Below, one piece after another: positions 1-6,525 of a stretch of DNA of 20,112 nucleotides. Position numbers and translations under genes: made by a program. The notes below the pieces were generated by a model. The model ran no database searches, was not told the DNA's origin, and saw only the letters and a list, made by a program, of their open reading frames with translations. Within the stretch, counting starts at the first letter, position 1, and the number at the start of each line of letters is the position of its first letter. The stretch is from assembly GCA_036258795.1 (NCBI GenBank), contig DATACZ010000075.1:1-20112 (forward strand), read 5' to 3'. This DNA is from DATACZ01 sp036258795 (GTDB lineage Bacteria > Actinomycetota > CADDZG01 > JAHWKV01).

Positions 1-329
1 CGGCGACATCTCTCCGAGTACCACGACGCCACCGCCTGATCGGGCCCCGACCAGGTCTTGAAGTCGCGGAGTCCGCTTTGAGGAACGGGCGGTGCCGGCC
101 TTGCTCTGGGGGCCTGAGGAGCTTGAGTCAGCAAAGGGGGACTTGGCGGCTCAGCCGGCGCGCTTGGTGGTTCCAAAGGGCTAGGTTCACTCAACGATGG
201 AGGAGCGGCTGAAGGGCTCGGTTCCTGATCGGCAACCTCATCGGCCTCCGGGGCCAGCATCAGGAAGATTCCGGACAGAAGGAGTCCGGCGGCTGCAATG
301 GAGGTTATTAGGACTCGAGGCTTGGCCAC
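1..329 (-). CDS. Membrane-anchored or secreted Pro/Ser-rich hypothetical protein (3' part beyond window)
   Basis: This frame is open from a GTG at 329 to the window edge (about 109 codons seen). The N-terminus has a short basic start (VAKPR) and then a hydrophobic stretch, roughly residues 6-28, that looks like a signal peptide or signal anchor. A linker of about 60 residues follows, very rich in Pro, Ser, Ala and Glu, of the kind that spans a cell wall. A more ordinary sequence with Gly and Val runs begins just before the edge, so a folded domain probably starts there. The GTG lies one base after the TAA of the upstream GT2, which suggests it is the last visible gene of the minus-strand operon. 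No family is recognised. From position it may be an extracellular protein acting on, or attached to, the glycan made by the cluster; that is inference. Confidence 0.62.
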   Translation of the reverse strand, partial: MAKPRVLITSIAAAGLLLSGIFLMLAPEADEVADQEPSPSAAPPSLSEPSPLEPPSAPAEPPSPPLLTQAPQAPRARPAPPVPQSGLRDFKTWSGPDQAVASWYSERCR

Positions 330-330
330 C

Positions 331-1284
331 TTATCGGACCTTAACCGGTGCCCTGGCCGAAGCAGCGGATAGTCCGGCTAAGAATCCTGCCATCTTGGCC
401 AGGTCGAGAAGCAGCTCGAGCACCGGCAGCACCACCAGAGCCGCCCCGGCCTCGGCTGGGGAGAGACGCCGGAGGGCGCGGGCATATGCTGGTGACATCC
501 GTTTCAAGCCGGCAAGGGCTGCCACGGGAATCAAGGCTCGCCTCCGCCTCGGAGCGGCAATCAGGGAGGCCGCCGAAAGATAGGTCAGGAAGCGCAGCGC
601 ATGGCGCTCCGGATACATACCGCCCAGGGCATCGCCCCGCGCGTACCGGAAGTATTGCCGCAGGGTACGCGGCAGGTCCGGCCGAAGACGCCACCGCACC
701 ACGGCTTCGGGAGCAAAGGTCCGCCGCACACCTTCCTGTAGCAAACGGAAGTTGAAGTACATGTCCTCTCCGATATCCAGCCACTCGGGGTATCCGCCGG
801 CTTTGCTCCAGGCTGACTTCAGAAAGGCCACCGAACGGGAGGACGGCATGAACCTTTCGGGGTTCACCTCGGCTGCGTCCGGAAGGTTGAGGCAGGAAAG
901 TATCGCCTCGAACCGGGAGCGAGGATCCGGCCGGTAGAAGCCCATGACCAGCTCGGTCCCTGGATCGGAGAATCCCGCCTCCAGCCGCTCCAACCACTCC
1001 GGCTCCGGGATGCAACCCGCGTCCGTCACCGCGATGACCGGCCCGGCCGCGCTTCGGATTCCGAGGTTTCGCCCGGTGGCTATGTTCGCTCCCGGCGCGG
1101 ACTCAACTCGAACCCATGGCCTGGTGCCTGCCCACTGCCTCAGCAAGTCGAGAGTCCGATCTGAAGAGCCCCCGTCGATGACGATCAGCTCATCGGGGCC
1201 CCGGGTCTGAGAGTCGATAGCCTCCAAGAGCTCGCCGATCGTGCCCGCCTCGTTAAGGGTGGTCACCACCAGCGAGATCCTCAA
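331..1284 (-). CDS. Family 2 glycosyltransferase with C-terminal hydrophobic region
   Basis: This 317-residue protein has the GT-A fold signature of family GT2. It opens with a beta strand (SLVVTTLNE, 4-12), followed by the nucleotide-binding DGGSSDRT (37-44). TDAGC (87-91) sits where the metal-binding DXD motif lies, GED (172-174) supplies the probable catalytic acid region, and QYFRYARGD (210-218) follows. Residues from about 228 on are hydrophobic and Arg/Ala-rich, suggesting membrane association. It should transfer a sugar from a nucleotide donor on the cytoplasmic face; donor and acceptor cannot be read from sequence. The start is a TTG whose last two bases overlap the TGA of the GT4 gene (TTGA), a coupling arrangement that supports this start. 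DAG instead of DXD is common in this WcaA-like subgroup, so activity is likely. Confidence 0.9.
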   Translation of the reverse strand: MRISLVVTTLNEAGTIGELLEAIDSQTRGPDELIVIDGGSSDRTLDLLRQWAGTRPWVRVESAPGANIATGRNLGIRSAAGPVIAVTDAGCIPEPEWLERLEAGFSDPGTELVMGFYRPDPRSRFEAILSCLNLPDAAEVNPERFMPSSRSVAFLKSAWSKAGGYPEWLDIGEDMYFNFRLLQEGVRRTFAPEAVVRWRLRPDLPRTLRQYFRYARGDALGGMYPERHALRFLTYLSAASLIAAPRRRRALIPVAALAGLKRMSPAYARALRRLSPAEAGAALVVLPVLELLLDLAKMAGFLAGLSAASARAPVKVR

Positions 1285-2396
1285 GCCCTGCTCCCGGACT
1301 GGGATGCCGCGAGCTGATAGGCACTTCGGGTGAGCTCCGCAGTGGTCTGCCAGCTAAACCTGCCTGCCTGTGCCGGCCCTGCGGCTGCCAGTTGAAGCCT
1401 CAATGCCCCGTCCTGGGCAAGCTGGCAGAGCACCATAGACAGCTGATCGGTGTCCCTGGGATCGACGTAGAGCGCAGCCGGTCCTCCCACCTCCATCAAG
1501 GCGGGAATCGAGCTTGCCACTGAAGGGATCCCAAAGCTGAGTGCCTCGACGAGCGGCAGGCCGAAGCCCTCGTAAAGGGACGGCAGAGCAAAGACCAGCG
1601 CTCTGGAATACAAAGCGGCGAGCTCATCGGGGGAGACCTTGCCGGTGAGCACCACGCGGTCGTCGAGACCCAGACGAGCGATCTCCTCGACGACCTGTTG
1701 CTGCCCCCACCCTGGAGATCCCGCGATTGCCACCTTGACGTCGTTTAGCTCAGCCGAGGCCCGGGCAAAGGCTCGCAACAGGGCGATCTGGTTCTTTCGT
1801 GGCTCGACCGTTCCGACGGTCAGTATGTAAGCTCCGTCGAGCCCCGACCGCCGCAAAACGCGCTCGTCACGAGGGTCTGTGGTGCTGAGATCGGGCGCTT
1901 CCGGGGTCACCACGATCCGGCGCTCGTCCACATCGAGTCTTTCCACCAGCTCCCGTTTGATGGCCCCCGACACCGCGCAGATCACCGCTGCCCGAGAAAC
2001 GGCGGTGCGAAGACCCCTGCGGTAGATCGCCCGCCAGAGGGGAGGAACCACCTCGGGCATGTGCTCCACCGCCAGGTCGTGCACCGTTGCCACCAGGGCA
2101 GCCTTCGGAACCGGAGGAATGGCGAGCCCGGTGGCGTGGACCACGTCGAACTGCTCATCGATTCTGGGTATCGTGAGAAAGTTCCACAGCGCGTAGCGCA
2201 AGGCGACCGGCAATCTTGCCGGAGGGGCGTCCGCAGCACTCCACTTACCTGGCTCGAGGCAGAAACCGGAAACTATCAGGCGGTACTCCCAGTCGTCGGT
2301 GGAGTCGGTCAGCTCCCCGACGATGTTCCGAACGTAGGCCCCTACACCCCCCGGGATCCGATGACTGGCCGGTTCCGCGTGTATTGCAACCCTCAT
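1281..2396 (-). CDS. Family 4 glycosyltransferase (GT-B fold)
   Basis: This 371-residue protein has the full length of a GT4 retaining glycosyltransferase. The N-terminal Rossmann domain carries the glycine loop PGGVGAYVRN (15-24), then VHATG (86-90) and TVHDLAVEHMPE (104-115). The C-terminal domain has VGTVEPRKN (194-202), which binds the donor phosphate in this family, and LYEGFGLPLVEAL (274-286) with the EX7E pair E276 and E284. It probably moves mannose or another hexose from a nucleotide donor onto a lipid-linked acceptor in the cytoplasm; the sugar is not known. The frame stays open upstream to 2789, but that extension has no family homology and lies inside the preceding GT2. The ATG at 2396 overlaps the TGA of that gene (ATGA) and is followed at once by the first beta strand, so it is the chosen start. 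Confidence 0.93.
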   Translation of the reverse strand: MRVAIHAEPASHRIPGGVGAYVRNIVGELTDSTDDWEYRLIVSGFCLEPGKWSAADAPPARLPVALRYALWNFLTIPRIDEQFDVVHATGLAIPPVPKAALVATVHDLAVEHMPEVVPPLWRAIYRRGLRTAVSRAAVICAVSGAIKRELVERLDVDERRIVVTPEAPDLSTTDPRDERVLRRSGLDGAYILTVGTVEPRKNQIALLRAFARASAELNDVKVAIAGSPGWGQQQVVEEIARLGLDDRVVLTGKVSPDELAALYSRALVFALPSLYEGFGLPLVEALSFGIPSVASSIPALMEVGGPAALYVDPRDTDQLSMVLCQLAQDGALRLQLAAAGPAQAGRFSWQTTAELTRSAYQLAASQSGSRA

Positions 2397-3427
2397 CCGG
2401 CCCTCGAGGCTCGGGCGGCCCGGCGCCGAAGGGTGGCTCTGATCCCGTAGTCGTAAGGCTCGAACCAGGAGTCGAGCTCTCGATACCCCACGGTTCTCCT
2501 GCTTTGGATTTGCCGCCTTTTCCGAAGCTGGCCCGGAAGTAGCCTGAAGAACTGCAGCCACGCGAGGACCAGCGCAGAGGGCCTCAGGTAGAGCATGTGA
2601 AGGGTCGCCCTCAACTCCGTGTAGGCAATGCCGGGCAGTGCTTTCAAGAAGCTGATGGGATGGTCGTTCCTGAGCATCACCAGCAGGCGGTTGCGGTGGT
2701 TGCAGGCCAGGATGAAGGTTGAAGCCTTCCCGCCCGTTGCTCCCCGGTGATGGGTTCCCATCGCCTCCGGCACGAAGCCGAATCGCCACCCTCTCAGCTG
2801 GGCACGCCAGGAGAGATCGAAGTCCTCGAAGTAGGCGAAGAACTCCTCGTCAAACCACTCCCCGCCGATCACGATGTCGTCGAGCATCCGGCGGCGGTAC
2901 ACGGGAGCGGCCCCGCACACTCCAAAAAGCCCTCGCATGGAGTCGTACTGCCCAACGTCGGGTTCAAGCTCCCCCCGATCCACTGCACGCCGGTTTCGGT
3001 AGACGACATGGCCCGTGGAATCGATGATCGGCGGATCCATCCCATTGGGTCGAAGGAGCTTTCCGGTCACTCCTCCCAGACGAGGGTCGCGATCCAGCGC
3101 TTCAGCACAGAGCCTCAGATAGGAGCGGTCCAGGGTCAGGTCCAGGTTCAGAGTGGCAATGAGCTCCCCAGAGGCGGCCTCGATTCCACGATTCATTCCC
3201 CCGGCATAGCCGACGTTTCTAGGGAGCCTGATCAGGCGGACGCCGGGGAACCGTTCCTCAATCTGGTGATCCGATCCGTCGGTCGATCCGTTGTCCACGC
3301 ACAACACCTCGGACGGGCACGGCTCTTGCTCCAGGACCGTTCGGATGCACTCGAGGACCATCGTCCCCCCGTTGAAGTTCAGGACCACAGCCGTTAGCGG
3401 GGGCAGCTGAGATCCGGCGCTTTCCAT
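2393..3427 (-). CDS. WbbL-like family 2 glycosyltransferase (possible rhamnosyltransferase)
   Basis: This 344-residue protein matches the WbbL/RfbF-type branch of GT2. It shows AVVLNFNG (13-20), the donor-binding DNGSTDGS (45-52), NVGYAGGMNRG (71-81), NLDLTLD (94-100) at the DXD position, a VCGAAPVYRR-like strand (170-179), and the long signature FDEEFFAYFEDFDLSWR (192-208) with E201-D202. Characterised members add rhamnose from dTDP-rhamnose to polyprenyl-linked wall or O-antigen acceptors, but similar proteins use other donors, so the sugar is tentative. A hydrophobic or amphipathic segment, around 255-300, and a basic C-terminus may bind the membrane. The gene starts 45 bp after the SpoIID gene ends and overlaps the next gene by four bases. 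No good Shine-Dalgarno is seen, so it may depend on read-through from upstream. Confidence 0.91.
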   Translation of the reverse strand: MESAGSQLPPLTAVVLNFNGGTMVLECIRTVLEQEPCPSEVLCVDNGSTDGSDHQIEERFPGVRLIRLPRNVGYAGGMNRGIEAASGELIATLNLDLTLDRSYLRLCAEALDRDPRLGGVTGKLLRPNGMDPPIIDSTGHVVYRNRRAVDRGELEPDVGQYDSMRGLFGVCGAAPVYRRRMLDDIVIGGEWFDEEFFAYFEDFDLSWRAQLRGWRFGFVPEAMGTHHRGATGGKASTFILACNHRNRLLVMLRNDHPISFLKALPGIAYTELRATLHMLYLRPSALVLAWLQFFRLLPGQLRKRRQIQSRRTVGYRELDSWFEPYDYGIRATLRRRAARASRAG

Positions 3428-3472
3428 CAGACCGATTATGGGTGATTCCCGGCCCTCAGCCGTCCGCCGTGG

Positions 3473-5509
3473 CTAGAGAGCTTCTCCTTCGGGATGGATT
3501 TGAAGCTCCTCGTCTGTGGCCTGCCGGACGTTTGCCTGGGAGTAACCGTAGTCGCCGAACCTCGCTGCAGATATCGGCCGGCGCTGGCCCTTTGAGATCA
3601 CGAACATCGCCCCATTGGGACCCCGAACCAAGCTTCCATCCCTAAAGCCAATCCTCTGCCCAGTGGGATAGGCGCCGAGCTCGGCATCGGACACTGAGAT
3701 GACCTCAGCCTCTTTGAACCTCGACGAAAAGATTCCCTTGGAGAAGACCAGGCGTTTTTGTCCTCCTTCGAGAAGGTAGACCTCCGGTCCGCTGCCCTTG
3801 ATGACGCTTCCGTTGGGATGGTTGCCGGTGGAATCCGCCAGGGGTGGGCCTTCCGGATGGAGACTCAACTCCTTTTCGGTTACTGGGATGATCGCCGGCC
3901 ATGAGTAACCGAGCTTCTCGAAAACTTCAGCGGAAGCAAAGCCCAAACGCCGTCCTTCTGAAATCACCCACACCGGGCCTTCCGGTGCGTTTATCAGGCT
4001 TCCGTCTCGGAAGGTGACCGGTTCGCCCTCGGGGTAGCTCGCGAGCACCCGATCGCCGGCGGCCACAACCTCGCGGGGGTCAAATCGGGACTCCAGCACT
4101 CCCGTGCTTGGGATGGGGCGCTTCCGCCCCTCCTCTACGAGGTAAACCGTCGACCCGGAGCCCTTGAGGAGGGTTCCGTCGGGGTGGATGAGGGCAGGCT
4201 TTGGCGCTTGGACCTGCCGGGGTTGCCCCTCGTAGAACAAGGTGCTGAGCAATCCCAAAGCCTGTCGGAACTTGGAACCCGATATCCGCTTTTCTCCGGA
4301 GCTGCCTTTGAGCCGGACTCCGCCCTGGGAGGGAGATGCCCACGCCAGGACTCGTCCGGAAACCCCGAAGGGTGGTACCAGCTCGACGCCTTCAAGCTCT
4401 CCGGCATCGGTCTCGGGACGGGCCCGCAGCCGGTTCTGGAGATCCACCCTGTTGAACCTGACGGTCCACGAGTGGTGGGGACCGGCGTCCCAGGGGTCTG
4501 GAACCCCGCGTAAATACGAGCGAGGTGCTCCTCCCCAAACTAGCTCGTTGTTCTCGGTGTGTCCTCCGCTGGAGGAGTGGTAATAGGCCTCGATCGGCTT
4601 GTCGTTAACCTTCACCACCAAGGCGTCGGTGGCGTCCACGGCCGCCTTCCACCGCTCACCGCCGGGACCGCCCTCCTTCTCAAAGCCTACGTATGCCTGA
4701 TCGAGCGTAGAGGAGAACATCCCGCACCCGCACGGCACCCGAGACTGGCCTATGCGAGCAATCTTCTCGACTGCGTAGGTGCGTGCCGCTACCGCCTGGG
4801 CCTTGAGAGCTTCCATGGGCCACGAGGATGGCATCTCACCCAGCCCGTACAGATAGTGCTGCATGCCGAGCTCGGTTATCACCGCCCGGGTCAGCCATCT
4901 GCCCGAGCGCTCATAGCTTGAGATTTCCAGCACGCCATACACATAGCGGTTCCCTGTTTGCGGGAGCCGCAGAGTAGTGCCGTGGGGTGAATAGAGCACA
5001 TTGACTGTGTTTGGCCCTCCCGGCCGGACTATCTCCGGCTGCCCGGCCACGGCGAGGTGCAGGTTGCCCTGGTCGTCGGTTGCCACCCGCCATGCCTGAT
5101 TGGGAGAGCCCGTTGCAAGCAGCTCCCCACCGGGAGCCTTGTATCGAAACTCCAGCTTCCCCGATCCGATGACATCGATGGAGCCGACGTCCCACAGAAC
5201 CCCTACTCTCACCGACGGCATGGGGCTTGTCTGAGACGCCGTCGAGCCCGTGTAGTAGTGGCTCAGAATTTGATCGTAGGTGCGACCGGCCTCAGCCTGG
5301 CCCTTTGCCCCCCACTGGCCCATGCCGAGCCCATGGCCCCACCCTCCTCCTGAGAAGACAAAGTCGGCAGGTGCCTGTCCTGCGGCCGGCGGGGCTGCGA
5401 TCGGGGTTAGGGCGCCGATCAGAGCAATCGTCAGGCCGGCAGCTCGTCGGCGTTGCCGTAGCCGGGTGGTGAGCTCTAAGAGCTTCGAGCGTGACAACCG
5501 ATGTGCCAA
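3473..5509 (-). CDS. Secreted SpoIID/LytB domain protein with four C-terminal repeats
   Basis: This protein has 678 residues from the TTG at 5509. A basic n-region (RLRQRRR) and hydrophobic core ending near PAAGQA form a signal peptide, so the protein is exported. The SpoIID/LytB domain follows: GGGWGHGLGMGQWG (54-67), EMPSSWPMEALKAQAVAARTY (about 225-245), PCGCGMFSSTLDQAY (259-273), YYHSSSGGHTEN (309-320) and YLRGVPDPWD (332-341). In SpoIID this fold is a lytic transglycosylase that cuts peptidoglycan glycan strands; the Glu of EMP is the likely catalytic acid. Residues 444-678 are four copies of a repeat, listed separately. It heads the minus-strand GT operon, pointing to a wall-remodelling role linked to glycan deposition (inference). 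A TTG at 5533 is possible, but only 5509 has a good ribosome site. Confidence 0.93.
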   Translation of the reverse strand: MAHRLSRSKLLELTTRLRQRRRAAGLTIALIGALTPIAAPPAAGQAPADFVFSGGGWGHGLGMGQWGAKGQAEAGRTYDQILSHYYTGSTASQTSPMPSVRVGVLWDVGSIDVIGSGKLEFRYKAPGGELLATGSPNQAWRVATDDQGNLHLAVAGQPEIVRPGGPNTVNVLYSPHGTTLRLPQTGNRYVYGVLEISSYERSGRWLTRAVITELGMQHYLYGLGEMPSSWPMEALKAQAVAARTYAVEKIARIGQSRVPCGCGMFSSTLDQAYVGFEKEGGPGGERWKAAVDATDALVVKVNDKPIEAYYHSSSGGHTENNELVWGGAPRSYLRGVPDPWDAGPHHSWTVRFNRVDLQNRLRARPETDAGELEGVELVPPFGVSGRVLAWASPSQGGVRLKGSSGEKRISGSKFRQALGLLSTLFYEGQPRQVQAPKPALIHPDGTLLKGSGSTVYLVEEGRKRPIPSTGVLESRFDPREVVAAGDRVLASYPEGEPVTFRDGSLINAPEGPVWVISEGRRLGFASAEVFEKLGYSWPAIIPVTEKELSLHPEGPPLADSTGNHPNGSVIKGSGPEVYLLEGGQKRLVFSKGIFSSRFKEAEVISVSDAELGAYPTGQRIGFRDGSLVRGPNGAMFVISKGQRRPISAARFGDYGYSQANVRQATDEELQIHPEGEAL
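3476..4180 (-). repeat. Four tandem protein repeats of about 55-64 residues in the SpoIID protein
   Basis: The repeats begin at residues 444, 502, 566 and 624 of the SpoIID protein. Each opens with (D/N)G(S/T)-hydrophobic, then a GPxVYLI/GAMFVIS-like strand, a Gly-(Arg/Gln)-(Lys/Arg)-Arg turn, a Phe-rich helix, a Val-Ser-Asp-x-Glu-Leu segment, and YPxG or HPEG. Copies 1 and 3 share KGSG and the strand VYL, while 2 and 4 share the RDGSL start and VIS(E/K)G strand, so an ancestral pair was probably duplicated. Similar repeats occur beside wall hydrolases in other actinobacteria as far as I recall. I do not assign a database name. Binding to wall polymer or glycan is the most likely role, by analogy. 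Confidence 0.85.
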
Positions 5510-5515
5510 GTTAAT

Positions 5516-5519
5516 CTCC
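5516..5519 (-). promoter_or_regulatory. Ribosome binding site selecting the TTG start at 5509
   Basis: On the minus strand GGAG ends six bases before the TTG at 5509. The other candidate TTG at 5533 has no purine-rich site at a suitable distance. This favours the shorter SpoIID protein, whose signal peptide is also better proportioned. Confidence 0.55.
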
Positions 5520-5575
5520 GTTAGTTTGCACAACGGCGGAGCTTACTTGGTGACAGGGAGGTCCTTAGGGTTTTG

Positions 5576-5585
5576 AATCTATAAT
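5576..5585. promoter_or_regulatory. Divergent promoter with overlapping -10 elements
   Basis: This AT-rich patch sits in the 149-bp gap between the divergent SpoIID and GT2 genes. On the plus strand it holds a perfect TATAAT (5580-5585), predicting transcription of the GT2 from about 5592. On the minus strand TAGATT (5581-5576) fits the actinobacterial TANNNT -10 pattern, about 70 bases upstream of the SpoIID start. No convincing -35 box is seen for either strand, although GTGACA occurs at 5550-5555. Both assignments are predictions from sequence only. Confidence 0.5.
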
Positions 5586-5658
5586 TCGCCGGTGCGAAGC
5601 CGAATCGTCCGCTGGTGAGGCCGCCGTTTCTGACCAAACACCAATTCCTGAGGTCGCC

Positions 5659-6525
5659 GTGGTGGTCGTTAACTACGATTCCGGCGACCATCTCCGTACC
5701 TGTGTCTCCCATCTGGAAGCTGCAGTGGATCCCCTGGAAGCCGAGTTCGTGGTGGTCGATAACCGATCCAGGGACCGAAGCCTGGATGGGATCCAAGAGA
5801 TGGTCTCGGGGATTCGGGTTATCAAAAATGCCGACAATCGTGGTTACGGCAGGGCTTGCAATCAGGGGGTTCGGGCGACCTCGGCCCCTTTTGTATGCCT
5901 GCTGAATCCCGATGTAATCCCGGAGCCCGGGAGCATCTCCGCCATGGTGGCCGCTCTACAGGACCGCCCGCGGGCCGGGGTTCTTGGGCCACGCTTAAAG
6001 AATCCGGACGGCACCTACTACCCCTCCTGCCGGGTAGTGCCCAATCTGAAGGTGGCGCTTGGTCACGCCGTCTTCGGGCTTATATCGGACAACAACCGCT
6101 TTTCTCGGGCCTACAAGCTGCTCGATTTCGACCATGGGGAGGAGCGAGAGGTGGACTGGGTTTCCGGGGCCGCCATGATGATGCGGCGCCAGGCCTTTGC
6201 GGAGGTGGGAGGGTTCGACGAAGGGTTCTTTATGTACGTCGAGGACGTCGACGTTTGCGCCCGGATGAACCAGGCGGGGTGGCGAGCCGTCTACTACCCA
6301 TTTGCCGAGATGGTGCACCACGTTGCGGGCTCGAGCAGGAGGACCCCCTACAAGATGATCAGGCACCACCACATGAGCCACATGCGCTTCGCCGCGAAGC
6401 AGGCCACTACACCGGCCAGATTGCTGTTGCTTCCGCTGATTCTGGTGGGCCTATTTCTTCGGATGCTGCTGGCCTGGGCCAATCTGTTCCGTCAAAGGCG
6501 GATGGAGGGAGCCTCTAGGAGCTAA
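5659..6525 (+). CDS. WbbL-like family 2 glycosyltransferase with C-terminal membrane helix
   Basis: This 288-residue GT2 carries VVDNRSRD (32-39), NRGYGRACNQG (60-70), LLNPDV (81-86) at the DXD site, VSGAAMMMRR (168-177), and the WbbL-type FDEGFFMYVEDVDVCAR (186-202) with E195-D196. One hydrophobic helix (about 254-276) near the C-terminus would tether it to the membrane. It should extend a lipid-linked glycan with a deoxyhexose such as rhamnose, though the donor is unproven. The GTG at 5659 is preceded by TGAGGT at a good distance. The frame remains open upstream to 5569 with no ATG, GTG or TTG, so GTG is the best choice, although it leaves only a very short first strand. A few upstream residues (PEVAV) look native, so a rare start codon cannot be excluded. 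Its 3' end overlaps the opposing gene by 11 bp. Confidence 0.9.
   Translation: MVVVNYDSGDHLRTCVSHLEAAVDPLEAEFVVVDNRSRDRSLDGIQEMVSGIRVIKNADNRGYGRACNQGVRATSAPFVCLLNPDVIPEPGSISAMVAALQDRPRAGVLGPRLKNPDGTYYPSCRVVPNLKVALGHAVFGLISDNNRFSRAYKLLDFDHGEEREVDWVSGAAMMMRRQAFAEVGGFDEGFFMYVEDVDVCARMNQAGWRAVYYPFAEMVHHVAGSSRRTPYKMIRHHHMSHMRFAAKQATTPARLLLLPLILVGLFLRMLLAWANLFRQRRMEGASRS

Noticed and set aside
2397..2789. N-terminal extension of the GT4 frame
   Set aside because: It has no GT4 homology, overlaps the WbbL-like GT2 coding region, and the ATGA junction gives a natural start at 2396.
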